The notes: generated by a model not told the origin, from the sequence alone. 64,000 bases of DNA from Bombella saccharophila (GCF_026385475.1 NZ_JANIDW010000002.1:332481-396480), one strand, 5' to 3'; numbered from the stretch's first letter, positions 7,658 to 17,168 are shown. Made by a program: numbers and translations.

Positions 7658-10600
7658 TTAGGCGCGTGCAATCAGCTTTTTTGTGAGATATTGGCAACGA
7701 TGTTTTAGCCGTTCCATCAAAAGATAAATAGCAGGTGTGGTGTAGAAGGTTAAAAGCTGGCTGATGGCCATCCCCCCTAAAATCGCTACCCCTAAGGGGC
7801 GGCGGAGCTCACAGCCATACCCATCGCTGATGAGTAGTGGTACCCCGCCTAAAGCTGCGGCTAATGTTGTCATCAGGATGGGGCGGAAGCGGATGATAGA
7901 GGCCTGCTGGATAGCTTGCTCGGCTGTCATCTCAGGGTTGGATTTATGGGTTTGTAGGGCAAAATCAATGACCAAGATGGCATTTTTCTTAACAATACCT
8001 GTGAGTAAAATGATGCCAATGACGGCAATAAGGCTAAAGCTTTCTCCTGCAACCCAAAGCCCTAAGACAGCCCCCACCCCGGCAGAAGGCAGGGTAGAGA
8101 GGATGGTGATAGGGTGTATGAGACTTTCATAAAGAATACCTAAGGTGATGTACATAATGGCGATAGCGGCAAGAAAGGCGAGTAGTGCGTTGGTCATAAG
8201 CGCGTTGGTTTCACCTATTGTACCAGTAAACTCCCCATGAATTACATCGGAGACGTGGAGATTTACTAATGTATTTTTGATGATGGTTACTGCCTCATCG
8301 TAGCTATGGCCGTCTGTTAGATCAAAAGAAAGCGTTGTGGCGTAATAACCATTGTGATGAGCAATAGTCAGGGGCATGGGGGTTTTGGCAATAGTGGCGA
8401 CATTATCCAGTGGGATCATCGTCTCTTGAGACGAGGACACTGCCGCTCCGTTGGAATTATTGCCCGAGAGTTTATTGGCAAAAGAGTTCGTCACAGAATC
8501 TTGAGCGATGGAGGCTTGTGCGCTTAATGTCCCTTTGCTGCGGACACGGATCAGATTAGAGGCAATCCCCCCGGCGGCTGTCCCAGCAGAGGTGGAAAGC
8601 CAGAGATGATGGAGTGTGTTGGGGTACTGGCGGAAAGGGTCATCAACCACCATGACCACTTTGTGGTTGGTAAGGGGGAGATGAATGGTCGAGACAATGC
8701 TTTGCCCGTAAGAATCAAAAAGGGCATTTTGGATTAATTGAGGTGTGACATTATAGCGCGCTTCTAGGTCTCTATGGACGATAATATGAGCTGAAGAGCC
8801 CATATCTTCTGCATTGGTTGAGAGGTTACGAAAGAGCCCACTCGCACGTAGTTTTGCAAGGAGGAGTGGTGTTGTTTCATAGAGGGGAGTGCTGTTATCG
8901 CTTTGGAGGACATAGCGATAATTGCCTGTATTGTTTGTATCATCACCGCCTTGACGGTTATTGCCGAAAGCCCAGAAGAGAGCCTCCGCCCCAGCTTGTT
9001 GGGGAATAGCTTTATGAAGGCGAGCAAGTATGGTTTGGGGATTATCGCGTTGGCTCTTAGCTTTTAAGGAGATGAAAAAATCCCCCGTATAGCTATTACG
9101 GTTGAAGGTCACAACCGTTTGGACAGCTGGGTCTTTTTGGATGATCGCTTCAGTTTGCTGTAAACGACGGAGTAAGGCTTGGAAGGAGAGAGTTGGCTCT
9201 CCAACAATGCGGCCTTGAAGGATGGCGAGGTCCATCTCCGGTAGGGCGGTTTTGGGAAGAATGGCAACACCAGCGATGAGGATAAAGAGACTTCCCGGCA
9301 GAGTTAAGCCGGTGAGAACGGGGTGCTTTAAGCTCCATTTTATGGATCGTTCATAAGCTTGTGTGAGGCGGTGTAGGGAGGCTTCCGTATTGGCGAGGAG
9401 GAGGCGTATCCCATAAAGGCCCCATATATGGGGGGCATGTAAGAGAGTAGAGCAGGGTTTACAGAGCGGCTCGGCAGAGGTGCGATGGTGTATTGTGAGA
9501 AAATGGGCACATAACATAGGGGTGAGGGTCAGAGATAAAACCATCGAGAGTATGATAGCTGCGACCATTGTGAGGGCGAATTCATAAAAAATGGACCCTA
9601 ATGTCCCTGGGATACATAAAAGGGGGATAAAGACAGCAATAAGGGAGAGACTGATAGATATAACGGTAAAGCTGATTTCACGCGTTCCAATAAGGCTTGC
9701 TTGGTAACGCTCTACCCCTGCTTCCATATGGCGGGCGATATTTTCTAGCACGACAATGGCATCATCAATGACAAAACCCACGGCAATCGTCAGGGCCATG
9801 AGGGATAGAACATCCAATGAGAAGCCACACCATGCCATGATTGTTAGCGTCCCAGAAAGAGCAACAGGGACCGTGATAGCAGGGATGAGTGTGCTGCCAA
9901 TATGCCGGAAAAAGAGTGCGATAACGAGGATAACTAAAAGAATGGAGATGATTAAGGTAAGTTTTGCATCCGTAAGGGAAGCGCGGATCGTACGGGAGAG
10001 GTCTAAGCCTGTATGAATGCTTACCGTGGCGGGTATCGCTTGTTGGAGGAGGGGTAAACGCTGGGTAATGTTATTGACAATAGCTACTGTATTCGCATGT
10101 GGTTGTGGCATGATAGCAATTGTAATGGCAGTTTGCCCATTAAAGGTACTTTCTTGATAAATATCTTGTACGTCATCATGCACTCTAGCGATGTCACGCA
10201 AATAAATAGGGTAGAACTTATTACGATAAGCGACGATGAGATTGCGATATTGCGCCGCATTGATGGCTTGGTCATTCGTTTGTAGTTGGATGCGTTGCCC
10301 ATTGAGGGTGAAAAACCCTTTGGGTGTATAGGCATTTGCTGAGGCAAGAGCGGAGCGAATATCCTCAGGGTTTAACCCCCATTTGTAAAGCGGGTAAGGG
10401 TTAAGCTCTACGCGGACTGCGGGGTTGGACGCCCCGAATATTTCCACCCGGCCAACCCCTGTAATTTGTGCTAAAATGGGGCGTATGCGGATGAGGGCGA
10501 GGTCATAAAGCTGGTCGCGGGATTGTTGTTTAGAGGTCAGATGGAGGAGGTAGATAGGCCTATCGCCATCTAGCTTAAAGGCTTGTGGGGTGGCGTTTAA

Positions 10601-10969
10601 TGTGCCCGTTGGCAGGTCACTCATAGTTGCGCGTAAAGCGGCTTGGACGTCGCGCAACGCACCGTCAATGTTACGCGAGGGTGAGAAGTCAATAAAGATG
10701 GAGGTTTGACCACTACCCGTGCTGGATTCTAGCGTTTGTACATCGGCAATAGAGGCAAGATGCCGCTCTAATGGGGTAGAGACAGAGGTCGCCATTTGTT
10801 GGGGTGTTGCCCCAGGTTGGTTGGCGATTACCATGATGGAGGTAGCCGTCATATCCGGCATGGTCGCAATAGGCAAAAATGGTAAAGCAACCAAGCCGGA
10901 GAGAAAAATAGCCAGCGCTAGTAGGGTGGTCGCTACAGGGCGATCAATAAAAACCCGACAAAAGACCAT
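7658..10969 (-). CDS. RND multidrug efflux permease (HAE1/MdtB-MdtC type)
   Basis: This inner-membrane proton-driven transporter has 1103 residues. The N-terminal helix FCRVFIDRPVATTLLALAIF, the motif VGFVIDDAIVVLENIARHME with the paired Asp residues of the proton relay (about residues 401-402), and GIVKKNAILVIDFA with the relay Lys are all present. Two large porter domains alternate with 12 membrane helices. A Ser/Asn/Gly-rich insert (about residues 820-850) is longer than in AcrB. No membrane-fusion partner or outer-membrane channel gene is adjacent, so it must borrow them. It starts 32 bases after a His-rich secreted protein gene and may share its transcript. Confidence 0.9.
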   Translation of the reverse strand: MVFCRVFIDRPVATTLLALAIFLSGLVALPFLPIATMPDMTATSIMVIANQPGATPQQMATSVSTPLERHLASIADVQTLESSTGSGQTSIFIDFSPSRNIDGALRDVQAALRATMSDLPTGTLNATPQAFKLDGDRPIYLLHLTSKQQSRDQLYDLALIRIRPILAQITGVGRVEIFGASNPAVRVELNPYPLYKWGLNPEDIRSALASANAYTPKGFFTLNGQRIQLQTNDQAINAAQYRNLIVAYRNKFYPIYLRDIARVHDDVQDIYQESTFNGQTAITIAIMPQPHANTVAIVNNITQRLPLLQQAIPATVSIHTGLDLSRTIRASLTDAKLTLIISILLVILVIALFFRHIGSTLIPAITVPVALSGTLTIMAWCGFSLDVLSLMALTIAVGFVIDDAIVVLENIARHMEAGVERYQASLIGTREISFTVISISLSLIAVFIPLLCIPGTLGSIFYEFALTMVAAIILSMVLSLTLTPMLCAHFLTIHHRTSAEPLCKPCSTLLHAPHIWGLYGIRLLLANTEASLHRLTQAYERSIKWSLKHPVLTGLTLPGSLFILIAGVAILPKTALPEMDLAILQGRIVGEPTLSFQALLRRLQQTEAIIQKDPAVQTVVTFNRNSYTGDFFISLKAKSQRDNPQTILARLHKAIPQQAGAEALFWAFGNNRQGGDDTNNTGNYRYVLQSDNSTPLYETTPLLLAKLRASGLFRNLSTNAEDMGSSAHIIVHRDLEARYNVTPQLIQNALFDSYGQSIVSTIHLPLTNHKVVMVVDDPFRQYPNTLHHLWLSTSAGTAAGGIASNLIRVRSKGTLSAQASIAQDSVTNSFANKLSGNNSNGAAVSSSQETMIPLDNVATIAKTPMPLTIAHHNGYYATTLSFDLTDGHSYDEAVTIIKNTLVNLHVSDVIHGEFTGTIGETNALMTNALLAFLAAIAIMYITLGILYESLIHPITILSTLPSAGVGAVLGLWVAGESFSLIAVIGIILLTGIVKKNAILVIDFALQTHKSNPEMTAEQAIQQASIIRFRPILMTTLAAALGGVPLLISDGYGCELRRPLGVAILGGMAISQLLTFYTTPAIYLLMERLKHRCQYLTKKLIARA

Positions 10970-11001
10970 GACCCTACAACGTGTCTTTACGCCCTATATC
11001 A

Positions 11002-11481
11002 TCACGGCGTGATAGGTTGAGGGGTGGGGACATAGCCATAACCCTGCACATAGGTTGTTGTTTGGGCTACATAGCCCTGCCCTGGTTGGTAATGCGTATA
11101 GCCAGGGACGGGATAAGGATAGCCGGGGGGCCCTGCGGGGGGTGCAGGGGGTTGTACGATAACAACATTGGTGCTGGGTGGTGGGGGTGCATAGCTGGGG
11201 ACAGCATATGGTACGGCATAGCCACCATCATAATAACCACCATCATAGCCGTACCCAAAAGGCCCGCCAGAAAAAACGCGATTAACGACACCATAGCCTA
11301 GGCCTGAGCCAACGCCATAACCAAGACCACGGGCGAAGCTATGGCCAAAGCTGTGATGATGGCCGTAATAATAATGACCGTGATGAGCCTCTGCCGTGTG
11401 GGGTGTTAACGCACCAATAGCGAGGGCCAAAGCCAGCCCAGTAAAGGCTTTTGGGATCATATTGGTGATGATAGCTCGCAT
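11002..11481 (-). CDS. His/Gly/Tyr/Pro-rich secreted protein, function unknown
   Basis: From the ATG at 11481 (preceded by AAGGGGAATAAAG) the product has 159 residues: a signal peptide (about 1-30, cleaving near TAEA-H), then a His-rich start HHGHYYYGHHHSFGHS, Gly/Tyr-rich repeats (GLGYGVGSGLGYG, YGYDGGYYDGGY) and a Pro/Tyr-rich C-terminus (PGYPYPVPGYTHY). This composition suggests a disordered, surface-associated or metal-binding protein, which is only inference. An upstream in-frame start at 11631 would put about 50 unlikely residues in front of the signal peptide. It lies just ahead of the RND permease gene. Confidence 0.6.
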   Translation of the reverse strand: MRAIITNMIPKAFTGLALALAIGALTPHTAEAHHGHYYYGHHHSFGHSFARGLGYGVGSGLGYGVVNRVFSGGPFGYGYDGGYYDGGYAVPYAVPSYAPPPPSTNVVIVQPPAPPAGPPGYPYPVPGYTHYQPGQGYVAQTTTYVQGYGYVPTPQPITP

Positions 11482-11593
11482 CTTTATTCCCCTTGATGGG
11501 ATCCTCTTTATCGTGATGGATAGTAATCCCGCGCGGCGGTAGAATGGTAGTGAAAAAAACGTCACGAAATAGTCATGTAGAATGGGCCGTGCC

Positions 11594-12091
11594 CTACTCG
11601 GCAATCGCGGCAAAATGGGCTTGCAGGACATTTTGAATATCGTGCGGGGTCATACAGGCTAAAAACCCCCGCGCCCCAGCATTAATCCAAATTGTTTTAT
11701 GCTTTTGTGCGCTGCGGTCTATGATAGTGGGAAATGATTCACGGGAGCCAAAAGGCGTTGTCCCACCAGAGACAAAACCGGTGCGCTCGTGAGCTTCCTC
11801 CGCTTGCATCATTTTAGCATTTTTGCCGCCTAAGGCTGCGGCTAAGGCCTTAAAATTGACGCGTTTGGCTACGGGGATGACAGCAAAAGCCGCCTGTTTG
11901 CGGTCTATTTTAACAGCAAGTGTTTTAAACACAGCCGATGGTTTGGCCCCAATGGCGTGGGCTGCTTGCTCGCCAATATGGCCTTTTTGCGGGGCATAAT
12001 CATAATGGCGCGTCTCGTAAGAAACCCCCGCTTGGTCGAGGAACAGCGTAGCGGCGGTCTCGTCATGCTGGGAGGTGTCTATGTGCATCAT
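11594..12091 (-). CDS. ybaK: YbaK/EbsC-type Cys-tRNA(Pro) deacylase
   Basis: The 165-residue protein belongs to the YbaK/ProRS editing-domain family, which hydrolyses Cys mis-attached to tRNA(Pro) in the cytoplasm. Family features are visible: an N-terminal FLDQAGVSYETRHYDY, the active-site Lys in AVFKTLAVKID, PVAKRVNFKALAAALGGK, the loop GYVSGGxxPFG-like FVSGGTTPFGSRE, and the final NAGARGFLACMTPHDI. Length is normal. It has its own start 170 bases from the divergent ABM-domain gene. Confidence 0.85.
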   Translation of the reverse strand: MMHIDTSQHDETAATLFLDQAGVSYETRHYDYAPQKGHIGEQAAHAIGAKPSAVFKTLAVKIDRKQAAFAVIPVAKRVNFKALAAALGGKNAKMMQAEEAHERTGFVSGGTTPFGSRESFPTIIDRSAQKHKTIWINAGARGFLACMTPHDIQNVLQAHFAAIAE

Positions 12092-12258
12092 GCAACCCTT
12101 TCAATCGCGTGGAACGCTACAACGATATGATGATCGCCCATTATCAAGCGTGTTTCAGCCGGCGGGACAAGCGAGGCCTATGCAGCCCTGCCTTGTTGGG
12201 GCGCAGGGCAAGGCGTATCATAAAGACTGGATAAGGCGTTATTACGCAGGAGGAGTCG

Positions 12259-12555
12259 ATGTCCCAACCGCTCGTTGTGTTTGCTGAGTTTGAAGCAACA
12301 GAGGCTAGTTTGGCGAAGTTCCTTGAGGTGTGCCAGTATGATGCGCTGCGCTCCAAAACGGATGAGCCGGGCTGTTTAGAGTTCCTCATCCAACGCAGTG
12401 TTGAGGAGCCTTATCTTGTCGCTCTTTATGAGGTGTATAAGGATGAGAAGGCCTTCCAAGCGCATGAGGCAGCCCCTCATTTTGCGGTATTTCGTAATGC
12501 GTTGAAGGAGCTTGCCATTACAACAAGGCAGATTCGTTTCTTCCATCGGCAATGA
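12259..12555 (+). CDS. ABM-domain protein (putative quinol monooxygenase, YgiN-like)
   Basis: This 98-residue protein is a single antibiotic-biosynthesis-monooxygenase fold: strand LVVFAEFEAT, helix, GCLEFLIQRSVEEPYLVALYEVYKDEKAFQAHEAAPHF and a C-terminal strand. The conserved H-x-x-x-x-H/F segment (HEAAPHF) is typical. Members are small dimeric cofactorless oxygenases or stress proteins. AGGAG lies just before the ATG. Its stop overlaps the alkB start (ATGA), so they are cotranslated; a link to alkylation repair is not established. Confidence 0.75.
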   Translation: MSQPLVVFAEFEATEASLAKFLEVCQYDALRSKTDEPGCLEFLIQRSVEEPYLVALYEVYKDEKAFQAHEAAPHFAVFRNALKELAITTRQIRFFHRQ

Positions 12556-13193
12556 TGGATGATTTATTCCCAGAGACACGCACCCGGCAGGTTTTAGCCC
12601 CCGGGGCTGCGGTGTTGGGTGGTTTTGCTAAAGCAGATGCTCCCGCTTTGTTGCAGGCGATTGAGGATGTTTTAAAACAAGCCCCTTTGCGGCGGTATAA
12701 AACAGCCCGAGGGGGCCAGCTTGCTGCGGCCATGACGGCATGTGGTCGTTATGGTTGGGTGAGTGATGGCCGAGGGTATCGTTATGATGAGCTAGACCCT
12801 TTGACCGGGCGTGCTTGGCCGACTATGCCGCTTATCTTCCAATCACTTGCGGTGCGAGCGGCGCAAGAGGCAGGCTATGAGCAGTTTATGCCGCAATCTG
12901 GGTTGATTAACCGCTATGCCCCCGGTGCAGGCATGGGGCTGCATCAGGATTGTGATGAACAGGTCGTTGAAGCCCCGATTATTTCGGTCTCTCTTGGGTT
13001 ATCAGCGATATTCCAATGGGGTGGGGCGACGCGCAACACCCCATGTCGTAAAGTGCCCCTCCATCATGGGGATGTAGTGGTGTGGGGCGGGCCAAGCCGG
13101 CATAACTTCCACGGGATTATGCCCATCAAGCCCGGCCCTGCTGTTGCGGGGCTAGGCTGGCGATATAATCTCACCTTCCGCACTGTACGGTAA
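12552..13193 (+). CDS. alkB: AlkB-type 2-oxoglutarate/Fe(II) dioxygenase
   Basis: AlkB repairs 1-methyladenine and 3-methylcytosine in DNA by oxidative demethylation. The 213-residue protein shows the nucleotide-recognition lid (RYDELDPLTGRAWP, PLIF), the iron ligands His and Asp in LHQDCDE, the distal His in RHNFHGI and the 2-oxoglutarate-binding Arg residues in RYNLTFRTVR. The region NRYAPGAGMGLHQD is the family signature. It starts inside the preceding ABM gene by a 4-base overlap and ends 8 bases before a convergent gene. Confidence 0.9.
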   Translation: MMDDLFPETRTRQVLAPGAAVLGGFAKADAPALLQAIEDVLKQAPLRRYKTARGGQLAAAMTACGRYGWVSDGRGYRYDELDPLTGRAWPTMPLIFQSLAVRAAQEAGYEQFMPQSGLINRYAPGAGMGLHQDCDEQVVEAPIISVSLGLSAIFQWGGATRNTPCRKVPLHHGDVVVWGGPSRHNFHGIMPIKPGPAVAGLGWRYNLTFRTVR

Positions 13194-13201
13194 GGGGGGG
13201 C

Positions 13202-13888
13202 TTATTTCGTCACTGCCGAGACGGCATCAAGATTGATGATGCTTGGTGCAGGCTCAAAACGGTGGGGTGAATGCGCGGCTTTATCTGTATCATTTTCCTC
13301 CGCCGTGACGGGGGGACGATGAGTGAAGCTGAGTTTGAGCATTACACGCGTATTATTGAGGTAAATCGCCCCCAATTTTTCATCCTGCGCGGGGCTGATG
13401 CCATGGGCAAATTGGTCCTCACGCCATGGGGTGATGGTGCGGGAGGTCCAAGCATCTTCATCAGAGATAGAATCAGGCTGTTCATTTTGCTCATCAGAGA
13501 GATAAGGGGTGAGCTGCCCATCAGTAAAGCAAGCATTATCCATATAATTTGTGACGACATCACGATAATGGCGCACTTTTGGGGGGCGGGGCATGTAAAA
13601 GCCGTTCCAATGGGAATGGTAGGAGCAGCTCTGGGCGCGCCATAACCCATCTTGGCCTTTGTCCATCACACATTGCACCCGCATATGGAGGGCATCATCA
13701 CTATGTTTAGAGGCGAAGATAATCGGTGTGCTGGCCATCTTTTGGCACGGTAATTTTGGTTCCAAAAGGGCTGGGGCCGGTGGGCGTTGGGAGGCTGGCA
13801 AAGGGTCGCCCGGCTCAGCATAGAGAGGGGAGAGGGGGAGGAGGCTAGCAGCCCCACAAATCAGAGCAGGGAGGAGAAGGCGTTTCAT
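13202..13888 (-). CDS. Secreted protein of unknown function
   Basis: From the ATG at 13888 the protein has 228 residues with a signal peptide (MKRLLLPALICGAASLLP, cleaving near YA-EP). An upstream GTG start at 13930 adds 14 residues before this signal. The mature region has a Pro-rich beginning, four cysteines that could pair (in LPCQKM, VQCVMD, QSCSYH and NACFTD), and an acidic middle (SDEQNEQPDSISDEDAW). No family is recognised. It is convergent with alkB and stands alone. Confidence 0.55.
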   Translation of the reverse strand: MKRLLLPALICGAASLLPLSPLYAEPGDPLPASQRPPAPALLEPKLPCQKMASTPIIFASKHSDDALHMRVQCVMDKGQDGLWRAQSCSYHSHWNGFYMPRPPKVRHYRDVVTNYMDNACFTDGQLTPYLSDEQNEQPDSISDEDAWTSRTITPWREDQFAHGISPAQDEKLGAIYLNNTRVMLKLSFTHRPPVTAEENDTDKAAHSPHRFEPAPSIINLDAVSAVTK

Positions 13889-13966
13889 AAAGCCGACCGT
13901 AAGGCAAATAAAGAGACGATGTAGATTCACAATACTGTATGCGTCACGGTAAGGGAATGGCCTCCC

Positions 13967-15343
13967 TTAACAAGCAGGGACATTCACCGCTAAGCCGCCT
14001 AAGGCGGTCTCTTTATAACGGTGATTCATATCCCGTCCTGTCTCCGCCATGGTTTTGATGACATGATCAAGGGAGACATAATGCGCGTTTGCATCATCAC
14101 TCATCGCTAAAGAGGATGCGTTAATGGCTTTCACAGCCCCAAAGGCATTGCGCTCAATACAGGGGATTTGCACAAGCCCTGCCACAGGGTCGCATGTCAT
14201 GCCGAGGTGATGCTCCATAGCGATTTCAGCAGCATGTTCACATTGCTCTGGTGAGCCACCAAGGGCTGCGGTTAGGCCCGCAGCAGCCATAGAGGAGGCA
14301 ACGCCAACTTCACCTTGACAGCCAACCTCCGCCCCGGAAATAGAAGCGTTGAGCTTAAACAGCCCCCCAATTGCTGCTGCTGTGAGGAGGAAGGTGCGTA
14401 ACCCAGCCTTGCTATATTCGGGGCAGAAGTCGCGATAATAGCGCATTACAGCGGGGATAACGCCAGCGGCCCCGTTGGTAGGGGCGGTGACAACACGCCC
14501 GCCAGCGGCATTTTCCTCATTCACCGCAATGGCAAAGAGGCTGATCCAGTTCATCACATTATGGGGGGAGGGGGCGGCGTTTGTTTTGGCTTGTAAGCGG
14601 GCATATAATTTTGCTGCACGTCTTTGTACTTTTAGTGGGCCGGGGAGTGTATCGGTATGATGTAACCCAGCCTCAATACAGGCGAACATAACATCAGCAA
14701 TGCGGTCCATCCCTCGCTCAACATCCCATAGGGGGCGGATGGCGGTTTCATTTTTTAAAACGATGCTGGCAATATCGGTATGATGTTTCTTCGTATGGGC
14801 TAGCAAAGCCGCCCCACTGCGGAAAGGGTAAGGCACATCCGGTAGGGAATAAGACATAGTGCGCGCTTGTTCTTCTGGCGTAATGAATCCACCTCCGACA
14901 GAGCAAAAGCGTTGACGTGTGATGAGGCTGCCATCTCGGCTGAAAGCTTCAAACTGCATAGTATTGGGATGGATGGGCGGGATGGTGCTGGTATCAAGGC
15001 AAATATCTTTTTGATAATCGAAGGAGAAGCTCGTGCCATTGAGGTTCAGCAGATGTGTGCTTTCAATATGCTGGACGAGCTTTTGGGCTGTATCGGGGTT
15101 AACATGCTCTGGCGTTTCGCCCGCTAAGCCAAGCAGAATCGCTTTGATGGTGCCGTGCCCTTCCGCAGTGAGGGCGAGCGAGCCATAAAGGGTGACGACA
15201 ATACGGGCGGGGTCTTTCTCTAAGGGGCCATCAGGGAGGTCTGCCAGCACATCGGTAAAGCGTTGTGCTGCACGCATAGGGCCGACTGTATGGGAGGAGG
15301 ACGGGCCAATCCCTATTTTGAATAGGTCAAAGAGGCTGAGCAT
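13967..15343 (-). CDS. sdaA: L-serine ammonia-lyase (iron-sulfur dependent)
   Basis: The enzyme deaminates L-serine to pyruvate and ammonia using a [4Fe-4S] cluster. At 458 residues it is the single-chain type with both the beta (about 1-160) and alpha domains. Signatures: SLFDLFKIGIGPSSSHTVGP at the N-terminus, the helix AEVGCQGEVGVASSMAAAGL, and cluster Cys candidates in VGCQG, TCDPVAG and IPCIERN. It ends with the family's ALGGLAVNVPAC. It is probably monocistronic; the AT-rich stretch at 15400-15440 is the likely promoter area. Confidence 0.93.
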   Translation of the reverse strand: MLSLFDLFKIGIGPSSSHTVGPMRAAQRFTDVLADLPDGPLEKDPARIVVTLYGSLALTAEGHGTIKAILLGLAGETPEHVNPDTAQKLVQHIESTHLLNLNGTSFSFDYQKDICLDTSTIPPIHPNTMQFEAFSRDGSLITRQRFCSVGGGFITPEEQARTMSYSLPDVPYPFRSGAALLAHTKKHHTDIASIVLKNETAIRPLWDVERGMDRIADVMFACIEAGLHHTDTLPGPLKVQRRAAKLYARLQAKTNAAPSPHNVMNWISLFAIAVNEENAAGGRVVTAPTNGAAGVIPAVMRYYRDFCPEYSKAGLRTFLLTAAAIGGLFKLNASISGAEVGCQGEVGVASSMAAAGLTAALGGSPEQCEHAAEIAMEHHLGMTCDPVAGLVQIPCIERNAFGAVKAINASSLAMSDDANAHYVSLDHVIKTMAETGRDMNHRYKETALGGLAVNVPAC

Positions 15344-15489
15344 GAAAACGGGCCCTTGGTCCTGTGAATCCTTCTTCCTTTATGGGGTAAAAATCGTTCT
15401 GTTATAAGCCTTAAAAAATAAATTATTCTGATAATGCAACAAACAAGAAACTTTGCTATAAGGGACACTCCCCACTATGCCCCCTCTTT

Positions 15490-16350
15490 TTAAGAGGGGG
15501 AAGTTGGTTGTGCCCAGAGTGTCTCCAAAGCAAGGCGGCATTGTGTGATGAGGGCGGATAGGTCCCCTTGATACAAGCTATCGCTGACATCGGAGGAGAA
15601 AATCTCCACCGCGCAGGCCCCGCGGAAGCCCGCATCCCATGTAGCATGGAGCATCTCATGGAGGGGGATGCACCCTGCTCCCGGTATGAGCCTATCTGCA
15701 GCGGAGCGTGGTGTGCGCCAGTCGCTAATCTGCACAACATTAATCAGCGTCCCCGCCCGGCGGATGGCGGCGCATACATCAGGTTGTTGCCAGATGTTCC
15801 AATAATCAAGGCATAGCCCTAGGGCAGGATGATTGACGGCTTTGATGATGTCTAAGGCTTGGTCAATCGTCCAAATAGCGGTCTCATAATTGATGGATGT
15901 GGGGTTGAGCGGCTCTAAGGAGAGTGTAACGCCGAGTTCTTGTGCTAAGGGGCAGAGGCGATGGAGGGAGTCTATCGTATGGTGGATGCAACCATATACA
16001 TCGCCGTTATCAGGTGCCCCTGTATTGACGACGAATGGTACATTTTGGGCGTAAGGCGCAAAGCGATGCAGGCTTTCTTCTAAGCGGGCGAAGCGGCGTT
16101 CAGCCTCTTGGGGATAGGGCACCATCTTACTGGCCCCAAATGTGCGGACTAATGGTTGGAAGGAGCTAAGCTTCAGCCCGCTTTCCTTCAGCAATGCCAT
16201 TTGCTCATCCAACCGATGGGGGTCGAGTTTGTTCTCACATAGTTCGATCGTCTCAACCCCTAGGGCTGCATAATGCTGAATATCTTCCTCAAAAGACCAC
16301 GGTTGGGTGGTAAACTCGTTCATGCCAAAGGCGAAGGGAAAGTGGCTCAT
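15490..16350 (-). CDS. TIM-barrel sugar isomerase/epimerase-like protein
   Basis: This 286-residue protein belongs to the xylose-isomerase-like (AP endonuclease 2) superfamily. Likely metal ligands are the Glu in LSLEPLNP, the Asp in CLDYWNIW, a polar position in VVQISDW and the Glu in CAVEIFS. Such enzymes isomerise or epimerise sugars, inosose or hydroxypyruvate; the substrate cannot be told. Its ATG overlaps the stop of an alpha/beta hydrolase by 4 bases, so the two form an operon, perhaps hydrolysing and then isomerising a carbohydrate derivative (inference). A GC-rich hairpin (15480-15500) covers its stop codon. Confidence 0.72.
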   Translation of the reverse strand: MSHFPFAFGMNEFTTQPWSFEEDIQHYAALGVETIELCENKLDPHRLDEQMALLKESGLKLSSFQPLVRTFGASKMVPYPQEAERRFARLEESLHRFAPYAQNVPFVVNTGAPDNGDVYGCIHHTIDSLHRLCPLAQELGVTLSLEPLNPTSINYETAIWTIDQALDIIKAVNHPALGLCLDYWNIWQQPDVCAAIRRAGTLINVVQISDWRTPRSAADRLIPGAGCIPLHEMLHATWDAGFRGACAVEIFSSDVSDSLYQGDLSALITQCRLALETLWAQPTSPS

Positions 16351-17168
16351 GCGGCGGCTTCCTCTTCCATAAAGGTGAGAACAGTATGGTTGAACTTCTC
16401 TGTCTCATCAAGGAACACCATATGGGAACTTTCCTCAAACTCTACGGCTTGGCAATGCGGCATATGCTCTGCCACCCACCGAGGCCCAGCAGCGGGGAGG
16501 ACTTTATCCTTCCCAGCAATCATCATGAGGGAGGGTAGTGAGAGATGGGGGAGGACATCTCGCCAATCTTGCGTTGTATGGTCAGCCATCATGAGGGAAG
16601 CGGCATAGCTAGGGCATGCGGCCATCTCGTTAAGCAGCATGGTTTTTTCATCCTCAGGCAGGGAGGTGCTGAGGCAATCAGCGAGATTTTGTTGATCAAA
16701 CGCGCTGCGGTTAAAGGTAAGCTGTTGTTGGAGGAAGGTTAACCCGGCCTCATCGTAGCATGTAGCGTGGCCTAGCTTCCAGTCAGGCGAGAAGAATTGC
16801 TTTGGTGTCTGCTGGACGAAAATGGCACTGCGGAGGCGTTTTGTGCCAAAAAGCTCCATATAAGACCAGATGATGGGTGAGCCAATGGACCAGCCAAGAA
16901 CTGTAACATCATGAAGGTCCAAAGCTTCCAACACATCGCGGAGGTCCGCTGCGAGGCGGGCGATACGATAGCCATGATGCGGTTTGTCAGAGTGCCCATG
17001 CCCGCGTAAATCCAGCGTAATGACACGGTATTTTTGTGCAAAAGCGGCGACATTACGGTGGAAGAACCGCCCGGAAAATGTCCAACCATGAATCATGACA
17101 AGGGGCCGCCCTTGGCCATGCTCCTCATAATAGAGTCTGACATGGTCGCTCGTGGTAATATGGGGCAT
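16347..17168 (-). CDS. Alpha/beta hydrolase
   Basis: The 273-residue protein has the alpha/beta hydrolase fold with the oxyanion segment MIHGWTFSGRFF, the DLRGHGHSDKP turn, the nucleophile elbow GWSIGSP, the acid Asp in AGKDKV and the catalytic His in SSHMVFLDE. This pattern is shared by esterases, haloperoxidase-like hydrolases and lactonases. It is the first gene of a two-gene operon with the TIM-barrel protein that overlaps its stop. Substrate unknown. Confidence 0.8.
   Translation of the reverse strand: MPHITTSDHVRLYYEEHGQGRPLVMIHGWTFSGRFFHRNVAAFAQKYRVITLDLRGHGHSDKPHHGYRIARLAADLRDVLEALDLHDVTVLGWSIGSPIIWSYMELFGTKRLRSAIFVQQTPKQFFSPDWKLGHATCYDEAGLTFLQQQLTFNRSAFDQQNLADCLSTSLPEDEKTMLLNEMAACPSYAASLMMADHTTQDWRDVLPHLSLPSLMMIAGKDKVLPAAGPRWVAEHMPHCQAVEFEESSHMVFLDETEKFNHTVLTFMEEEAAA

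Noticed and set aside
15480..15500. GC-rich hairpin at the end of the epimerase gene taken as a terminator
   Set aside because: The stem covers the stop codon and no T-run follows on the minus strand; mentioned only as a feature of the gene end.
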